From: Thermoanaerobaculia bacterium | GTDB taxonomy: Bacteria > Acidobacteriota > Thermoanaerobaculia > Multivoradales > J023 | DNA length: 64,000 nt | Assembly: GCA_030431255.1 (NCBI GenBank) | Contig: JAUIJL010000009.1 | Span: 1 to 64,000, forward strand | Direction: 5' to 3' | In this document: positions 53,007 through 61,800 of the stretch, one piece after another | Layout of the letters: every line of letters begins with the position of its first letter | Numbering within the stretch: the first letter of the stretch is position 1 | Program-made: the position numbers and the translations under genes | The notes under the pieces: generated by a model | Told to the model about the DNA's origin: nothing | What the model saw: only the letters and a program-made list of their open reading frames with translations | Databases searched by the model: none

Positions 53007-53220
53007 GCTGATACCTCCAAAGTTAGTGATTGCCGCGAGATAAACCTCAGGCATTTCACTAATGCTTAGACGTAAGAATGGGCGCCAATTCTGCATTGGG
53101 AGGATTTTTGTTGCTCTCGCCCGCAGCCGCGCCCCTACGTTCCAAGGCGCCCGAAAAGAAATCCAAAAAAGTTTCGGCTTCCAGCTAACCGATTTCCGGG
53201 CGCTTCGTCCAAGATGACGT

Positions 53221-53811
53221 ATGGACACGATGCCCCATCTGATCGTCGAACGCGCCAAACGTGGTGATCGCGACGCGTTTCGCCGGCTAGTGGAGACCCA
53301 CAGCCCCCAGGTCTTCCGGGTCGCTTTTCGCATTGTCGGTGATGAGGCGACCGCTGAGGACGTGGTGCAGGAGGCTTTCCTGCGTGCTTATCGGCAGCTG
53401 GCCTCGTTCGACGGCCGGAGCCAATTCAGCACTTGGCTGTTTCGCATTGCGACCAACGCTGCGATCGACGCGCACCGACGTTTAAAGCGGCGTCCCGAGG
53501 ATCCGTTCGCCGAAGACGCCGACGATACCGAAACGCCGCCGCTGGTGAGCGAGCTGCCGGACCCTGGCCGCCGGGCCGAGTCCGCGGAAATCGCCGCAGC
53601 CGCGACCCAGGCCCTCGACGGCCTCACCGCCATGGAGCGGGCCGCCTTCTCGTTGCGCCATTTCGAAGGTTATTCGATCGCCGAAATCAGTAGCACCCTC
53701 GGGATTCGCCAGGAGGCGAGCAAGCAGGCGATCTTCCGCGCCGTCAAGAAAATGCGTCACGTTTTGGAGCCTTTCCTCCGCCCAACCCTCTGGAGCCGTC
53801 ATGAAGCTTGA
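53221..53811 (+). CDS. ECF (RpoE-like) sigma factor
   Basis: 196 residues. Region 2 includes FRRLVETHSPQVFRVAFRI, AEDVVQEAFLRAYRQLASFDGRSQFSTWLFRIATNAAIDAHRR, and region 4 includes LTAMERAAFSLRHFEGYSIAEISSTLGIRQEASKQAIFRAVKKMR. The linker is long and acidic (EDADDTETPP). The 11-base overlap with the following membrane gene suggests a sigma/anti-sigma pair. An ATG three codons later is possible. No clear ribosome site. Confidence 0.92.
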   Translation: MDTMPHLIVERAKRGDRDAFRRLVETHSPQVFRVAFRIVGDEATAEDVVQEAFLRAYRQLASFDGRSQFSTWLFRIATNAAIDAHRRLKRRPEDPFAEDADDTETPPLVSELPDPGRRAESAEIAAAATQALDGLTAMERAAFSLRHFEGYSIAEISSTLGIRQEASKQAIFRAVKKMRHVLEPFLRPTLWSRHEA

Positions 53812-54625
53812 GCGAGATTCCCTAGACGATTCCTTGGACGAGACCCTCTTGGAGCACCTCCTGGGTGACCGGAAGCTGCCTCCCGAGGCCCTGCAAGATC
53901 CCGAGGTGGTCGCCCGCCTCGACCAGCTGGAGCAGGTCTTGGCGATGGCTGAGCAAGCGCCGGTGCCCGACCGCTCCGACGACTACGGTGCGCGGGTCTG
54001 GGAGCGCCTCGAGCCCCAGCTGAACGCCCCCTCTGAGCCGTCGGCCGAAACAAGATCCGCATCAAGGCACCAAAGTTTTCGTCGTTTCGGCCGGCTGGCC
54101 GCCGCGCTTCTGTTGGTGCTGATCGGTTTCTGGGCGGGACGGCTGCAGAAACCCGCGCACGTCTCGGACGAAAACACCGTGGCCGACGCCGGGCAAGCCG
54201 AGCACCCCGTCGAAATCGACGATACTGCTCGCGAGCGTTTGCTGCTGGCGGCCTTGGGCAAACATCTCGGACAAAGCGAGCGATTGTTGACGGAAGTCGC
54301 GAATGCCGACTTCTCCAGCCCCGAGACCTCCACGGACGGCGAGCTCTCCGTGGAGCGATCGTCCGAGCAGGCTTGGGCCGAAGAGCTGTTGCACACCAAT
54401 CGCCTCTATCGTCGAGCCGCCCAACGCGCCGGTCAGGCTCGTATCGCCGCTCTGCTCGCCGAGCTCGAGCCGATTCTCCTCGAGCTGGCCCACGCTCCCG
54501 CCGACGACGAGCTCGACGACTTGAAGCGACGGGTGGATGAGAAAAGCTTGTTGTTCAAAGTCCGTATCACCGAAGGGCGATTGGCCGAAGGTCGATTGGC
54601 CAAAGGTCGACCTTCGACGATCTGA
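53801..54625 (+). CDS. Membrane protein, probable anti-sigma factor without zinc finger
   Basis: 274 residues, overlapping the sigma gene by 11 bp (its ATG is within the final codons). A soluble N-terminus of about 100 residues contains no Cys pair, so it is not a ZAS type. One transmembrane helix (LAAALLLVLIGFWAGRL) leads to a helical outer domain (LLEELLAALGKHLGQSERLLTE-like leucine-rich segments) ending in a short EGRLAEGRLAKGR duplication. The position after an ECF gene and the topology make it the likely anti-sigma factor or a sensor partner. Function by context only. Confidence 0.65.
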   Translation: MKLERDSLDDSLDETLLEHLLGDRKLPPEALQDPEVVARLDQLEQVLAMAEQAPVPDRSDDYGARVWERLEPQLNAPSEPSAETRSASRHQSFRRFGRLAAALLLVLIGFWAGRLQKPAHVSDENTVADAGQAEHPVEIDDTARERLLLAALGKHLGQSERLLTEVANADFSSPETSTDGELSVERSSEQAWAEELLHTNRLYRRAAQRAGQARIAALLAELEPILLELAHAPADDELDDLKRRVDEKSLLFKVRITEGRLAEGRLAKGRPSTI

Positions 54626-54696
54626 GCGCATCCAACATCAACCGATTCGACACCGCTGACCTACTGACATCACTGAAAAAACCATTGGAGATAACG

Positions 54697-55899
54697 ATGA
54701 AACAGAAACTCATGCGAGCGATCCTCTGCGGATTCCTGGCCTTGACCTTCGCATCCGGCTCGTTCGGGCTCGAAGCGGAGCAGGCCGAGGATCTCTACCG
54801 GCAGGGGCAAGACGCCTTGAACAGCGGTCGCTATGAAGCCGCGCTGGACTCCTTCAGCCGGCTGATCGACGAGAGCACGTCGAAAAACGACCGCGCGCTC
54901 TATTGGCAGGCCTACACGCTGAACAAAATCGGACGCAAGAACGAAGCCCTGCGCAGCTTGCGTCGCCTCGTCAACGAGCATCCGAAGAGCCCCTGGCGTG
55001 ACGACGCTGAGGCTCTACAGATCGAAATTGAAGGGGTCAGCGGTGGCGATCAAATCGACCTCACCGACGACGATCTCAAGCTCTACGCCCTCGATGCCTT
55101 GCACCAAGTGGAGCCCGAAAAGGCCGTCGACCTGCTCGAGAAATTCCTCGCCGGCAATCATTCGGAGAAGCTCAAAGAGCATGCGCTCTTCATGCTCGCC
55201 CAAACGGACTCGGATCGCGCCGCAAACATCTTGGTCGATCTGGCCCGCGGCAATCAGGGGCCGGGTTTGCAAAGGCAGGCGATCGAAGCCCTCGGCATGG
55301 TCGACGACGCCTCTTCAAAAGAAACCTTATTGTCGCTGTACCAGAGCTCCACCGATCGCGAGATCAAACGGGCGGTGATCGAAAGCATGATCGTCAGCGA
55401 TGCCAAGGCCGAGCTGGCGAAGCTGGTGCGCAACGAAAAAGATCCCGAGCTGGTGGAGAGCGGATTGGAGACCCTCGGGGTCATGGGCGCCACCGACGAG
55501 CTGAAGGAGCTCGCCCGCACCTTGCCCCGTGAGCAGGTTCCGGCGGCGCTCGAGGGTCTCGGCATCGCCGGCGAGGTGACGGCCATTTTGGAGATCATGA
55601 AGGGATCCAACGACGAATCCATCACCACGGCAGCCATCGAAGCCCTGGCCATTGCCGGCGATCAGGACTACCAAGCCGAGATCGCCGCCGCCCTCAACGA
55701 CCTCTACCGATCGAGCACATCGAAACGGGTGAAAGCAGAGATCCTGCACGCGCTGATGATTCAAGACGACGGCGAGACGCTGCTTCGTATCTTCCGAAAC
55801 GAAAAAGATCCCGAGCTGAAGCGCGAGGCCCTGCAAGCCCTCACCCACATCGATAGCCCCGAGACCGAAAAACTGATCGAAAGTCTGCTCGAAGGCTGA
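54697..55899 (+). CDS. Exported TPR/HEAT-repeat protein
   Basis: 400 residues from ATG 54697 (TTGGAG 6 bases upstream). The signal peptide is AILCGFLALTFASGSFG. TPR units (about 25-120: EDLYRQGQDALNSGRYEAALDSFSRLID) are followed by seven or so HEAT-like repeats (KEHALFMLAQTDSDRAANILVDLARG and similar) to the end. No catalytic site. It follows the putative anti-sigma gene by 71 bp and precedes another HEAT protein by 2 bp, so all four are probably one operon and the two HEAT proteins may be periplasmic partners of the sensor. Confidence 0.8.
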   Translation: MKQKLMRAILCGFLALTFASGSFGLEAEQAEDLYRQGQDALNSGRYEAALDSFSRLIDESTSKNDRALYWQAYTLNKIGRKNEALRSLRRLVNEHPKSPWRDDAEALQIEIEGVSGGDQIDLTDDDLKLYALDALHQVEPEKAVDLLEKFLAGNHSEKLKEHALFMLAQTDSDRAANILVDLARGNQGPGLQRQAIEALGMVDDASSKETLLSLYQSSTDREIKRAVIESMIVSDAKAELAKLVRNEKDPELVESGLETLGVMGATDELKELARTLPREQVPAALEGLGIAGEVTAILEIMKGSNDESITTAAIEALAIAGDQDYQAEIAAALNDLYRSSTSKRVKAEILHALMIQDDGETLLRIFRNEKDPELKREALQALTHIDSPETEKLIESLLEG

Positions 55900-55901
55900 T
55901 C

Positions 55902-56792
55902 ATGAAAGATACCCTCAAGATGATCTTAAGATCGGATTTCTTCCTGCGATTTACCGTCGCAAGCCTCACGGCCCTCGGCCTGCTCTCGTTGGTGTCGGGC
56001 CTGCAAGCCGGACCCGAGAATGCTCTGGCTGAACGCGTCGCCGGATCGGGGTCGGAGCCCTATTGGCTGTCCTACGAGATCGACACCCAGCCCGAGCTCG
56101 GATTCGCCTGCTGCCTCGATCGCGACACTTTCAACCCCCGAGACCGAGACTCCATCCGACCCGGGATCTGTCGGCTCGATGCAGAAAGCCACAACTGGAC
56201 GACCTGGAGCGACATCCACACAGACCACACCGCCCGGCTGCGCGTGATGATGCGGGTCCGGCGAGGCGAGGTCGAGAGGATGCGAATCTACTCGGTGGGA
56301 TGCCGGCTCGAATTCGACCATCGGGTCGAGGAGCTCGAGGTTTCCCCAAAAACCAGCTTGGATTTCCTGACCCGGCTCGCGCATCGATGGCAGAACAAGC
56401 CATCGGTCAAGGGCGAGCTCGAGATGGTCCACGCCACCCTCGGTCGTCACCTGGGCCCGGCCGCGGATGGGATCATGGCCGAGCTCGCCGGCAACACCTC
56501 CTCCCCCACCGAGGCGCGACGCTCCGCGATCTTCTGGCTCGGACAAACCCGCGGCGCCTTTGCCGTCGAGACCCTGCGAGCCATGCTCGACCGCGAAACG
56601 GATGAAGAGCTGAGGGAGCACATCATCTTCTCCATCAGCCAAACCGCGACGCCCGACAACCAGGGCACCACCGAGCTGATTCGACTGGTCAAAGAAACCC
56701 GGAATCCCGAAATCCGCCGTCATGCCCTGTTCTGGCTCGCCGACTCCGACGACCCACGGGCCTTGGACCTACTGGCACAGCTCTTGAGCTGA
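55902..56792 (+). CDS. Exported HEAT-repeat protein
   Basis: 296 residues with an N-terminal signal/anchor (FLRFTVASLTALGLLSLVSGLQAG), a Cys-containing unique domain (LGFACCLDRDTF, IYSVGCRLEF) and three or four C-terminal HEAT repeats (RRSAIFWLGQTRGAFAVETLRAMLDRE, REHIIFSISQTATPDNQGTTELIRLVKE). The start is two bases after the preceding stop, so expression is coupled. Likely a partner of the TPR/HEAT protein; no enzyme motif. Confidence 0.78.
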   Translation: MKDTLKMILRSDFFLRFTVASLTALGLLSLVSGLQAGPENALAERVAGSGSEPYWLSYEIDTQPELGFACCLDRDTFNPRDRDSIRPGICRLDAESHNWTTWSDIHTDHTARLRVMMRVRRGEVERMRIYSVGCRLEFDHRVEELEVSPKTSLDFLTRLAHRWQNKPSVKGELEMVHATLGRHLGPAADGIMAELAGNTSSPTEARRSAIFWLGQTRGAFAVETLRAMLDRETDEELREHIIFSISQTATPDNQGTTELIRLVKETRNPEIRRHALFWLADSDDPRALDLLAQLLS

Positions 56793-56818
56793 GCCGACAG
56801 CCGAAAGGTAACTACTCC

Positions 56819-56851
56819 CGGCCCCAGCCCTCGCATGAGGTGCTGGGGCCG
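56819..56851 (+). terminator. Hairpin after the sigma-HEAT operon
   Basis: A 10-bp perfect stem CGGCCCCAGC/GCTGGGGCCG encloses a second perfect 4-bp stem (CCTC-GCAT-GAGG), beginning 27 bp after the stop. It has no T-run, so termination strength is uncertain. Confidence 0.6.
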
Positions 56852-56981
56852 AGTTGTATTGGGATCACAAAAAAAATCGATTTCCGTTGATCGATTTGCC
56901 GCCGGCAACCCGCGTTACCCATCGAGATCGAGAAATTCCTTCTCGAAAAACAACTCAGTTCAAACACTGGAGCTAGATACC

Positions 56982-59900
56982 ATGTACTCAACGGGAAAAG
57001 TGTGTCCGAATGGATTTCGGGACCCCTTCAAAACATCAAAGCCGGCTCATAGAACCCTCCGCTCGACCGTGCTCGGTCTCGCGCTGGGACTGTTGGCCGC
57101 CCCCCTGCTTGCCCAGGTCACGGCCGTTCAAGGCACCGTGACCAATACGGACGCCTGCGATACCCACGCGGCCTACAACCGCCTCCACGAAAAAGAAGCC
57201 ATCTCCCAGATCTATAAAGATAACGGCTTTGATGGTAGCGAGATCGGCCACTACTATCTGAGCGACGTGGTCGATGCGAGCTGCCCGGCCTCGGAAGGTC
57301 GAGACCAGGCCCGGGAAGTCAGCACCGCCATGTCGAATATTCACTCGGGCCCCGGCTTGGGTTACTTCGGCTTCCACAGCTACCCCTCGATGCCCGGTTT
57401 TTTCACCCAGACCGAGCTCGACCAACAGCCCGCGATCTACCGATCCCAGGCGCTGAATTCTCTCGGCGCGTTGGTGGAACGCAACCCGGAGCCGCCGCAC
57501 TCCACAGGTTCGAAAATCGCCTTCACAGGCGAGCATCTGGACATCACCTATCGACCCGCCGTCGAGGCGCTCTTGGCCAACATTCGTGTGGCTTTCGATG
57601 CCGATGGTGGACCGGAGTCCGTGGGCCCGATCTACGGCTATTACATGTTGAGCGAAGACGGCCTAGGAGGTCGCTTCCTGGTGGACGAATGGGAGGTGTT
57701 CAACAACACCGGCCAAGCGAGTGTGTCGGCAAGAATTCGTTATGGCGGCGGCACCCAGCACCAAGCTCTATTCACCGACGCGGATCCGAAATACAGCTTC
57801 CTCGCCGGTGTCAAACGCTTGATCCCCCTCTTCTCGGCCAGCGCTCGAGACAGCTTCGTCGACTATCTCGATCAAGCTCTACCCGGTCACAATGTCACCA
57901 AGCTTCCCGCGGACCGCAACGAATTCAACCACTGTGGCGGCAGCGACTCGTGTCTCTCGAATTCCATGCCCAGCCATGTGCAATTCGTGCCGTTGACCAG
58001 CGCCGAGCCCGGTTACAAACAATCCGCTCAATACGGAGCTCCGGTCGCGGATATCTGGCGGTTATGGGAAGAGTGGTGCTTCAAAGTCTGGAGTGAATTC
58101 ATCGAAGAGGTCGCTCGGGAAATCAGCTTGGCCCAGAGCAACAATTCGAGCTTTCAAGGCGTCGTGTATTTCCAACCGCCCTTCGCCACCTCGCTTCGGG
58201 ATTTCTACGATCAGCCGGTGACCTACTCCTACTACTCCCAGCCGGGCCAGATGACCACTGTCCATAATTTCGACCTACGGACCTGGGAGCATTTCGAGTC
58301 CGCCCTGGATACGCCGTACTACGGCACCGATATGAGCTATTTGCTGGATAGCCCCTGGTTCTCCGGAGTGATTCACGAAACTGCCACTGGGGCCGTCTAT
58401 CTCGAAGACGGATGGGCATCCCTGCCCCCGGCTACCCGGCAAGAGCTGATTTACCAAAGCGACAACTATCGCATCGGCTTCCTCGCCCAGGGTCAAGCCC
58501 TGCGGAATCTGGTCGAGCAGAAAGGTAAGGTTTTCGGCGCCTTCTTCAACACCACCTACTTCAAAGCCAATACCGCATTGATGCCGCCCGCTGATTTCGA
58601 GAAAGCCTTCGACTACCTCATGGATCCCCTCCAACCGGCGATTCTTTTCTCGATCGGAGACAAATACTTGGTGGATTCAGACGATTCGAGCTGGCCGTTC
58701 AATCCGTGTCCCGACGAGACCTGCGGCAGCTTGGCTCAATCCTTCGCTTCGAAGATGGCGACGTATCGCGCCTCGGCCGACGTCATGCTGACCCGGGTCC
58801 CTTGGCACCGCTGGGCCGATGAGGGCGAAACCGTCACCTTCGAGGTCGAAGCCGTGGGTGGCATCACCGGCCTGCAATACCAGTGGTTCCACAGCAGCAA
58901 CGGCTCTTCTTGGACCCAGCTCAACAATGGAGGCAGTGTGTCCGGAGCTACAGCTCCGACCTTGAGCCTGTCGAATATCGCCGGTTCCCAGGAGGGTTAC
59001 TACCGATGCCGTGTCGTCGGCACCAACGCCTTGCCGGGCGGAGGCAGCCAAGGCAAGACCCTCTACACCCATGGAGCCCAGCTCACCGTGGAGAACGTGT
59101 CCGCGCCGCAATTCACGCTGAACGTCAGCAAGTCCGGCACCGGTTCCGGGACCGTCACCAGCAGCCCTGCGGGCATAAGCTGCGGCTCTGCCTGCTCAGC
59201 AACCTACAATGAGAATACCGTGATCACCCTGACCGCGACCCCGGCAGCCGGATCGGTTTTCGTGGGCTTCTCGGGCTCTACCGATTGTTCCGACGGCGAG
59301 GTGCAGATGCGAAACAACCGCAACTGCATTGCCACTTTCGACCTGGAACCCACCGCCACCCACACGCTCACCGTGAGCAAAACCGGCACTGGTTCCGGGA
59401 CCGTCACCAGCAGCCCCGCGGGCATCAGCTGCGGCTCGGCTTGCTCAGCCGAATACGAGGAAAACACAGTGATCGCCCTAACCGCGACCCCAGCAGCAGG
59501 ATCGATCTTTGTCGGTTGGTCCGGATCCGCGGGTTGCGGCGGCACGATAACCCTCGACGCAGACAAGACCTGCGTGGCGACCTTCGACACGGAGGGCGTG
59601 ACCTATCGGCTCATGGTGTTCCTCAACGGCTCAGGCTCGGTGACCACCGATCCCGCCGGCATCGACTGCCCGGGAGACTGCATCGAGTACTACCCTGAAA
59701 ACCAGTGGGTGACGTTGTTGCCAAATCCAGCCGACGACTCCAAGCTGGTCGGCTGGACGGGCTCCACGGACTGCCAGGACGGCGAGGTGGAAATGAGGAA
59801 CAACCGAGGATGCACGGCCAACTTCGAGCTCGTGACCAACGGCAAGAACCTAACCATCCAAAAACTCGGATTGGGCTCTGGGCGCATCACCACCGACGTC

Positions 59901-60086
59901 CCGGGAATCGATTGTGGCGCGGACTGTTTCCAAACCTACGAAGAAAACACCTTGATCGAGCTCTCCTGTGAGCCGGACCCCGGGTATGTCTGCGCGGGTT
60001 GGTCCGGATCCACCGATTGCACAGACGGCAAGCTCGAAATGAGAGCGGGTCGGACCTGCAAAATGACCTTCGACCCGGCTCCCTGA
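56982..60086 (+). CDS. Large secreted protein with four InlB-like repeats
   Basis: 1034 residues from ATG 56982 (GGAG 9 bases upstream). A signal peptide (VLGLALGLLAAPLLAQ) leads to a unique, aromatic-rich domain of about 550 residues that I do not recognise. It is followed by an Ig-like domain (residues about 600-700, FEVEAVGGITGLQYQWFHSSNGSSW) and four 75-80-residue repeats of divergent InlB B-type, each with two Cys pairs and the SGTVTSSPAGISCGSAC pattern. Such repeats are common as C-terminal stalks of bacterial surface hydrolases. A surface enzyme or adhesin is the best guess. Confidence 0.78.
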   Translation: MYSTGKVCPNGFRDPFKTSKPAHRTLRSTVLGLALGLLAAPLLAQVTAVQGTVTNTDACDTHAAYNRLHEKEAISQIYKDNGFDGSEIGHYYLSDVVDASCPASEGRDQAREVSTAMSNIHSGPGLGYFGFHSYPSMPGFFTQTELDQQPAIYRSQALNSLGALVERNPEPPHSTGSKIAFTGEHLDITYRPAVEALLANIRVAFDADGGPESVGPIYGYYMLSEDGLGGRFLVDEWEVFNNTGQASVSARIRYGGGTQHQALFTDADPKYSFLAGVKRLIPLFSASARDSFVDYLDQALPGHNVTKLPADRNEFNHCGGSDSCLSNSMPSHVQFVPLTSAEPGYKQSAQYGAPVADIWRLWEEWCFKVWSEFIEEVAREISLAQSNNSSFQGVVYFQPPFATSLRDFYDQPVTYSYYSQPGQMTTVHNFDLRTWEHFESALDTPYYGTDMSYLLDSPWFSGVIHETATGAVYLEDGWASLPPATRQELIYQSDNYRIGFLAQGQALRNLVEQKGKVFGAFFNTTYFKANTALMPPADFEKAFDYLMDPLQPAILFSIGDKYLVDSDDSSWPFNPCPDETCGSLAQSFASKMATYRASADVMLTRVPWHRWADEGETVTFEVEAVGGITGLQYQWFHSSNGSSWTQLNNGGSVSGATAPTLSLSNIAGSQEGYYRCRVVGTNALPGGGSQGKTLYTHGAQLTVENVSAPQFTLNVSKSGTGSGTVTSSPAGISCGSACSATYNENTVITLTATPAAGSVFVGFSGSTDCSDGEVQMRNNRNCIATFDLEPTATHTLTVSKTGTGSGTVTSSPAGISCGSACSAEYEENTVIALTATPAAGSIFVGWSGSAGCGGTITLDADKTCVATFDTEGVTYRLMVFLNGSGSVTTDPAGIDCPGDCIEYYPENQWVTLLPNPADDSKLVGWTGSTDCQDGEVEMRNNRGCTANFELVTNGKNLTIQKLGLGSGRITTDVPGIDCGADCFQTYEENTLIELSCEPDPGYVCAGWSGSTDCTDGKLEMRAGRTCKMTFDPAP

Positions 60087-60105
60087 GCCTGACGTGCCTT
60101 GACCG

Positions 60106-60144
60106 ACGACCCCGCGAGGCGACTACGCCACGCGGGGTCGTTTT
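60106..60144 (+). terminator. Rho-independent terminator after the InlB-repeat protein
   Basis: A perfect 10-bp stem CGACCCCGCG/CGCGGGGTCG with a 14-base loop, followed by TTTT, 20 bp after the stop codon. Confidence 0.85.
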
Positions 60145-60182
60145 CTGTCGAGCGACTCTTCTCGGTTGAGACCTCCTCGCAC

Positions 60183-60247
60183 AAAGGCAACTCCAAGGTT
60201 GCCTTTCAAAAGAGCACGCGCTACCCTAAGAGCAACTAGGAGGTTGC
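60183..60247 (+). promoter_or_regulatory. Two ArsR-type operators upstream of the SRPBCC/ArsR operon
   Basis: Two copies of GCAAC-N6-GTTGC lie at 60187-60202 (extended to AAAGGCAAC/GTTGCCTTT at 60183-60206) and 60232-60247. The second contains AGGAGG, the ribosome site of the SRPBCC gene, so a bound repressor would block translation start as well as promoter. The identical spacing argues for one dimer type binding both. Confidence 0.8.
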
Positions 60248-60251
60248 ACTT

Positions 60252-60722
60252 ATGGAAAACAGAACCGCGGAAGACCAGATCAAGAAAGTCGTTGAGCTGA
60301 AGGCGCCCGTGTCACGGGTATGGCGGGCGTTGACGGATTTTCAGGAATTCGGTGAGTGGTTTTTGGTGGAGCTGGACAAGCCGTTTGTCGTCGGAGAGGT
60401 GTCCGGGGGAAAGGTGACGTATCCCGGTTATGAGCACATGACTTTGAAGGTGCGGGTCCAAACGATGGAGCCGGAGCGTTTGTTTCGCTTTGTGTGGTGT
60501 CCCTACGACATTCCTAAGGACGACTACGAGCTCGACGGCAGCACGCCGGAGACCACGGTGACGTTTGAGCTGGAGCCCGTTGCCACGGGCACGCGGCTCA
60601 CTGTCGTCGAATCCGGCTTCAGCGCGTTGGAAGAGAAAGACCGAGCGCTCGAGGCCATGCGCCGCAATGACCACGGTTGGACCGAGCAAATGAAGAATAT
60701 CGCCGCCCATGTCGAGTCCTGA
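60252..60722 (+). CDS. SRPBCC (AHSA1-like) ligand-binding protein
   Basis: 156 residues with the START/AHSA1 pattern: KVVELKAPVSRVWRALTDFQEFGEWFLVELDKPFVVGEVSGG, and a C-terminal helix (SALEEKDRALEAMRRNDHGWTEQMKNI). Such proteins have a hydrophobic cavity and often sit with ArsR-type regulators in an operon, as here. AGGAGG lies 8 bases upstream. It overlaps the regulator by 14 bp. The ligand is unknown. Confidence 0.9.
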   Translation: MENRTAEDQIKKVVELKAPVSRVWRALTDFQEFGEWFLVELDKPFVVGEVSGGKVTYPGYEHMTLKVRVQTMEPERLFRFVWCPYDIPKDDYELDGSTPETTVTFELEPVATGTRLTVVESGFSALEEKDRALEAMRRNDHGWTEQMKNIAAHVES

Positions 60723-61047
60723 GACGCACGCCCAACATGTGGATCCGGCGGCGGTATTCGCGGCCCTCGGCGAGCCGACGCGATTACAGCTGGTCAGCCG
60801 TTTGAGCGACGGTGAGTCCCGCTCCATCGCTCAGCTGAGCGACGGTTTCGGCATGACCCGACAGGGGGTGACCAAACACCTGCGGGTCCTGGAGCAAGCG
60901 GGTCTCGTGCGCTCCAGCCGGATCGGTCGGGAGAATCGATTCACCTTCGTTCCCGAGCCGATCCGCGACATTCGCAGCTACCTCGACCGAGTCAGCGCTC
61001 AATGGGACGAGTCCCTCGCGCGGCTCAAGGCCTTCGTCGAGGATTGA
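60709..61047 (+). CDS. ArsR-family regulator without metal-binding Cys motif
   Basis: 112 residues: AAVFAALGEPTRLQLVSRLSDGESRSIAQLSDGFGMTRQGVTKHLRVLEQAGLV is a classic ArsR winged helix. No CxC or other metal-site cysteines are visible, so its signal is not a metal and may be the ligand of the SRPBCC protein or the redox state. The gene order SRPBCC then ArsR with overlap, preceded by two palindromes, indicates self-repression. Start ATG 60709 lies within the previous gene. Confidence 0.92.
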   Translation: MSSPETHAQHVDPAAVFAALGEPTRLQLVSRLSDGESRSIAQLSDGFGMTRQGVTKHLRVLEQAGLVRSSRIGRENRFTFVPEPIRDIRSYLDRVSAQWDESLARLKAFVED

Positions 61048-61053
61048 GATCGA

Positions 61054-61605
61054 TCACTTGCTCCAGGGCGGAACGAGGCCCATCATGCGCACGTAGGCGA
61101 TGCCTTGACCTAGATGCTCGTGATTGTGGGCGGAGATCTGGAGGAAGACGTCACGCTTCGGCCGTTGCTGCTGGAAAAACTCGATCTTTTCCTCGAGATC
61201 GAGCTCCGCGTTGTGGGCGACGGCCTTTTTCACCTGCTCCAGGGAACGTTTGTAGAGCTCTATCACGTCTTCCTTGGAGGTCACTTTGGCTTCGGCCTCC
61301 CGCCCCAAGGCTTGAACGTCTTCGGGCGTGGGCACACCGAGCAGACGGGTGAGGAAGAAATTGGCCATGGCCACGTGGATGTAGACCTCGCTCACGGACT
61401 TCACCTTGACCGTGGGCCGCCACCCATAGTGCTCCGCGGGAACCTCGTTCGCGAGCTGCAGGCTCTTGTCGGTCGCGGTCTCAAAATCCCTGAGAAAAGA
61501 GCCGAGGTAGTCGGTATCGGGCAGGCCGCCGTGGTCGTCGGCCAGAGCGGGCGTGCTCAACGCGATGAGCAAAGGAAAAACGAGAGCGGTCTTCAAGGTT
61601 TTCAT
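61054..61605 (-). CDS. Exported DinB-fold protein
   Basis: 183 residues from ATG 61605 (GGAG 5 bases upstream). A signal peptide (LVFPLLIALSTPALADD) precedes a DinB-like four-helix bundle with the metal-site histidines in YIHVAMANFF and AHNHEHLGQ. DinB family members include metal-dependent transferases and unknown proteins. Export is unusual for most DinB members but is seen in Acidobacteriota. Convergent with the ArsR gene. Confidence 0.85.
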   Translation of the reverse strand: MKTLKTALVFPLLIALSTPALADDHGGLPDTDYLGSFLRDFETATDKSLQLANEVPAEHYGWRPTVKVKSVSEVYIHVAMANFFLTRLLGVPTPEDVQALGREAEAKVTSKEDVIELYKRSLEQVKKAVAHNAELDLEEKIEFFQQQRPKRDVFLQISAHNHEHLGQGIAYVRMMGLVPPWSK

Positions 61606-61660
61606 TTTATCTCCGTGTTCGAATGCCAAATTGGGAACGGGTTTGCGATCGGTGGACGGA

Positions 61661-61706
61661 ACGTTGGGAATAACGTTGGGAATACGGATATCTGGGAATA
61701 CGGAGA
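61661..61706. repeat. Short tandem repeats upstream of the DinB-fold gene
   Basis: acgttgggaata occurs twice in tandem (61661-61684) and a third, partial tgggaata follows at about 61693. They lie about 60 bp upstream of the DinB start and may affect its promoter. Confidence 0.7.
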
Positions 61707-61743
61707 CGACGCTTTCCCGGTTCGATGCATCGGAACCACGAAA

Positions 61744-61776
61744 GACGCCCTGCGAGCATCAGGCTCGCAGGGCGTC
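61744..61776 (-). terminator. Hairpin terminator after the VWA gene
   Basis: A perfect 14-bp stem GACGCCCTGCGAGC/GCTCGCAGGGCGTC with a 5-base loop, 25 bp past the VWA stop codon. On the minus strand it is followed by TTT only; strong stem but short T-run. Confidence 0.75.
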
Positions 61777-61800
61777 CTTCGTTGGTGCCGAATCAGGCGC

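Larger units (their letters stand above)
51694..53128. mobile_element. Candidate Y1-transposase element bounded by 16-bp direct repeats
   Basis: The sequence GCTCTCGCCCGCAGCC occurs at 51694-51709 and again, in the same orientation, at 53113-53128, enclosing a Y1 transposase gene and a repeat array. REP-associated transposases usually act on flanking REP-like sequences. Whether these repeats are the true ends is unproven; no empty site is available here. Confidence 0.5.
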
